DNA from: Acidobacteriaceae bacterium
GTDB taxonomy: Bacteria; Acidobacteriota; Terriglobia; Terriglobales; Acidobacteriaceae
Length of the DNA: 6,004 nucleotides
Assembly (NCBI GenBank): GCA_003133425.1
Contig: PKXI01000468.1
Location: 1-6,004 of the forward strand
Direction of reading: 5' to 3'
Positions 5,404 through 6,004 of this stretch are shown piece by piece. The first letter of the stretch is position 1; each line of letters begins with the position of its first letter. A program made the position numbers and the translations under genes. The notes beneath the pieces were generated by a model that worked only from the letters and a program-made list of their open reading frames with translations, did no database searches and was not told where the DNA came from.

Positions 5404-5598
5404 ATGCCAACGTTATTGCCCTCGGTCGATCGTGCGTGGAGTTGCTCGGAGTGTCAGGCTGCATTTGACATGGAACCGTTGGACGAACTCTCGCTGACTC
5501 AAGTCCAGATTGAACGAATCAACCACGTATTCGAATTGCACTGCCAATACTTGCATCGGGGCTCGTCGCCGGTGTCCGGGGCGGAGCGCGACGAGTAG
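5404..5598 (+). CDS. Small zinc-finger-like protein
   Basis: A 64-residue soluble protein from the ATG at 5404. WSCSECQAAF (12-21) supplies a Cys14-x2-Cys17 pair, and ELHCQYLH (44-51) supplies His46, Cys47 and His51 on a predicted helix. Together these resemble a degenerate C2H2 or C2HC zinc-binding unit with an unusually long spacer of 28 residues. It has no signal peptide and is likely cytoplasmic. The function is unknown; DNA, RNA or protein binding would all fit. AAAGGGTGG (5389-5397) lies 6 nt before the ATG and supports this start. The frame also allows an ATG at 5362 and a TTG at 5344, but those would add MFAGFADFYKGWLI and more with poorer support. CTCGTCG (5562-5568) and CGACGAG (5589-5595) form a hairpin over the last codons, just before the TAG. 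Confidence 0.6.
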   Translation: MPTLLPSVDRAWSCSECQAAFDMEPLDELSLTQVQIERINHVFELHCQYLHRGSSPVSGAERDE

Positions 5599-5672
5599 TT
5601 TCGCGGCCCCGTTTATGCAAAGTTGAGAGTGAATCGGCCGGCACGTGGGCGGCGGAGTGCTAGGTATAGGGC

Positions 5673-5710
5673 GGACGGGTGGCGTCGCGTCGCCGCGACA
5701 GAACCCGTCC
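5673..5710. repeat. Two-stem hairpin with 3x3 internal loop
   Basis: Outer arms GGACGGGT (5673-5680) and ACCCGTCC (5703-5710) pair perfectly over 8 bp. After a symmetric 3x3 internal loop (GGC facing AGA), inner arms GTCGCG (5684-5689) and CGCGAC (5694-5699) pair over 6 bp and close a TCGC tetraloop. It begins 75 nt after the stop of the small zinc-finger gene. No T-run follows on either strand, so it is better read as a structured RNA or DNA element than as a terminator. Confidence 0.6.
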
Positions 5711-5850
5711 AACCCGGAACCCCGCCTCCTGAAGAAAATCCAACTGAAAGAAAATATAGCCCCTTAGTCAACGACTTCAAGGTCGGATGTGGGGATATAG
5801 GCCGTTAATTTCGGTCAACCGCCCTGAACCATGTCGCGCCTGCAAGAAAG

Positions 5851-6004
5851 GTGCGAGAAGCCGACTTTCCGGGAGTAATCCGGGGAGAACCTATAACGAG
5901 AAGAAAACAGAACCGTTATTCAGTTTCTTGTTTTTTACTGAATGTATTGGCTGCGGGATTATGGCTGGAGTTAATTCTGGCGCCTAGTAGCGGGCATTGC
6001 TGCT
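5851..6004 (+). CDS. Possible start of an exported or membrane protein, cut by the right edge
   Basis: The plus frame is open from a TAA at 5806-5808 to the window end. From a GTG at 5851 it reads 51 codons. A basic stretch (ITRRKQNR) is followed by a hydrophobic core, YSVSCFLLNVLAAGLWLELI, then LAPSSGHCC, which looks like a signal peptide or membrane anchor. Against it: no ATG lies in the frame, GTG 5851 has no properly spaced ribosome binding site, and another plus frame and a minus frame are also open across part of the region. Confidence 0.22.
   Translation, partial: MREADFPGVIRGEPITRRKQNRYSVSCFLLNVLAAGLWLELILAPSSGHCC

Larger units (their letters stand above)
5599..6004. other. Structured region to the right edge
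   Basis: No gene is convincing here. There are several hairpins: 5673-5710 (strong); 5760-5794 (CCCC/GGGG outer, CGAC/GTCG inner); 5800-5816 (GGCCG/CGGTC with one G-U pair); about 5836-5856 (CGCGCCT/AGGTGCG with one G-U pair); and ATTCAGT/ACTGAAT at 5918-5943. Base composition becomes AT-richer after about 5890. No match to a riboswitch consensus could be established. Confidence 0.45.

Noticed and set aside
5829..5882. Resemblance to a c-di-GMP (GEMM-I) riboswitch around GAAAGGTGCGAGAAGCC
   Set aside because: The conserved GGCAAACC segment and the exact ACGCAAAGCC motif are missing, and the hairpin arrangement does not match.
5916..6004. Minus frame open from the right edge, ending in SKKQETE and a stop
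   Set aside because: Only 28 codons, no family, and it conflicts with a plus frame with signal-peptide character over the same bases. Could be a gene tail but cannot be supported.

Overview
The window looks like an accessory stretch of a bacterial chromosome of moderately high GC. The mix of genes suggests a soil Acidobacteriota (Terriglobia-type) genome: a small DUF3592-like membrane protein, an exported Ig-like plus concanavalin-like protein, an exported PD40/TolB-type propeller, and long intergenic gaps with dispersed repeats. This placement rests on gene style only. No rRNA, tRNA, CRISPR array, transposase or phage structural gene was recognised.

Layout from left to right. A possible 3' end of an unknown plus-strand gene (1-195) runs into the convergent tail of a single-pass membrane protein (112-576, minus). 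Positions 577-814 hold one copy of a dispersed repeat, a perfect 10-bp hairpin and a terminator-like hairpin. An exported Ig-like/lectin-like protein follows (815-1945, minus, GTG start with a strong ribosome binding site). A 712-base divergent intergenic region (1946-2657) holds the second repeat copy and two related 12-bp palindromes. Next is an exported T4-lysozyme-like (GH24-type) protein with a cationic tail (2658-3752, plus). It converges on an exported PD40 beta-propeller protein (3997-4926, minus). After a hairpin-rich gap comes a small zinc-finger-like protein (5404-5598, plus). The last 406 bases contain several strong hairpins and perhaps the beginning of another exported protein.

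Four of the five credible genes encode envelope or secreted proteins. The lectin-like and lysozyme-like genes are divergent, and each carries a TTGCGCGCAA palindrome centred about 44-46 bp upstream of its start. Shared control of a carbohydrate-binding protein and a murein hydrolase-like protein is the most coherent biological idea here, but it is inference. The genes do not form an operon: neighbouring genes are on opposite strands or far apart. No complete known defence, secretion or metabolic system is visible.
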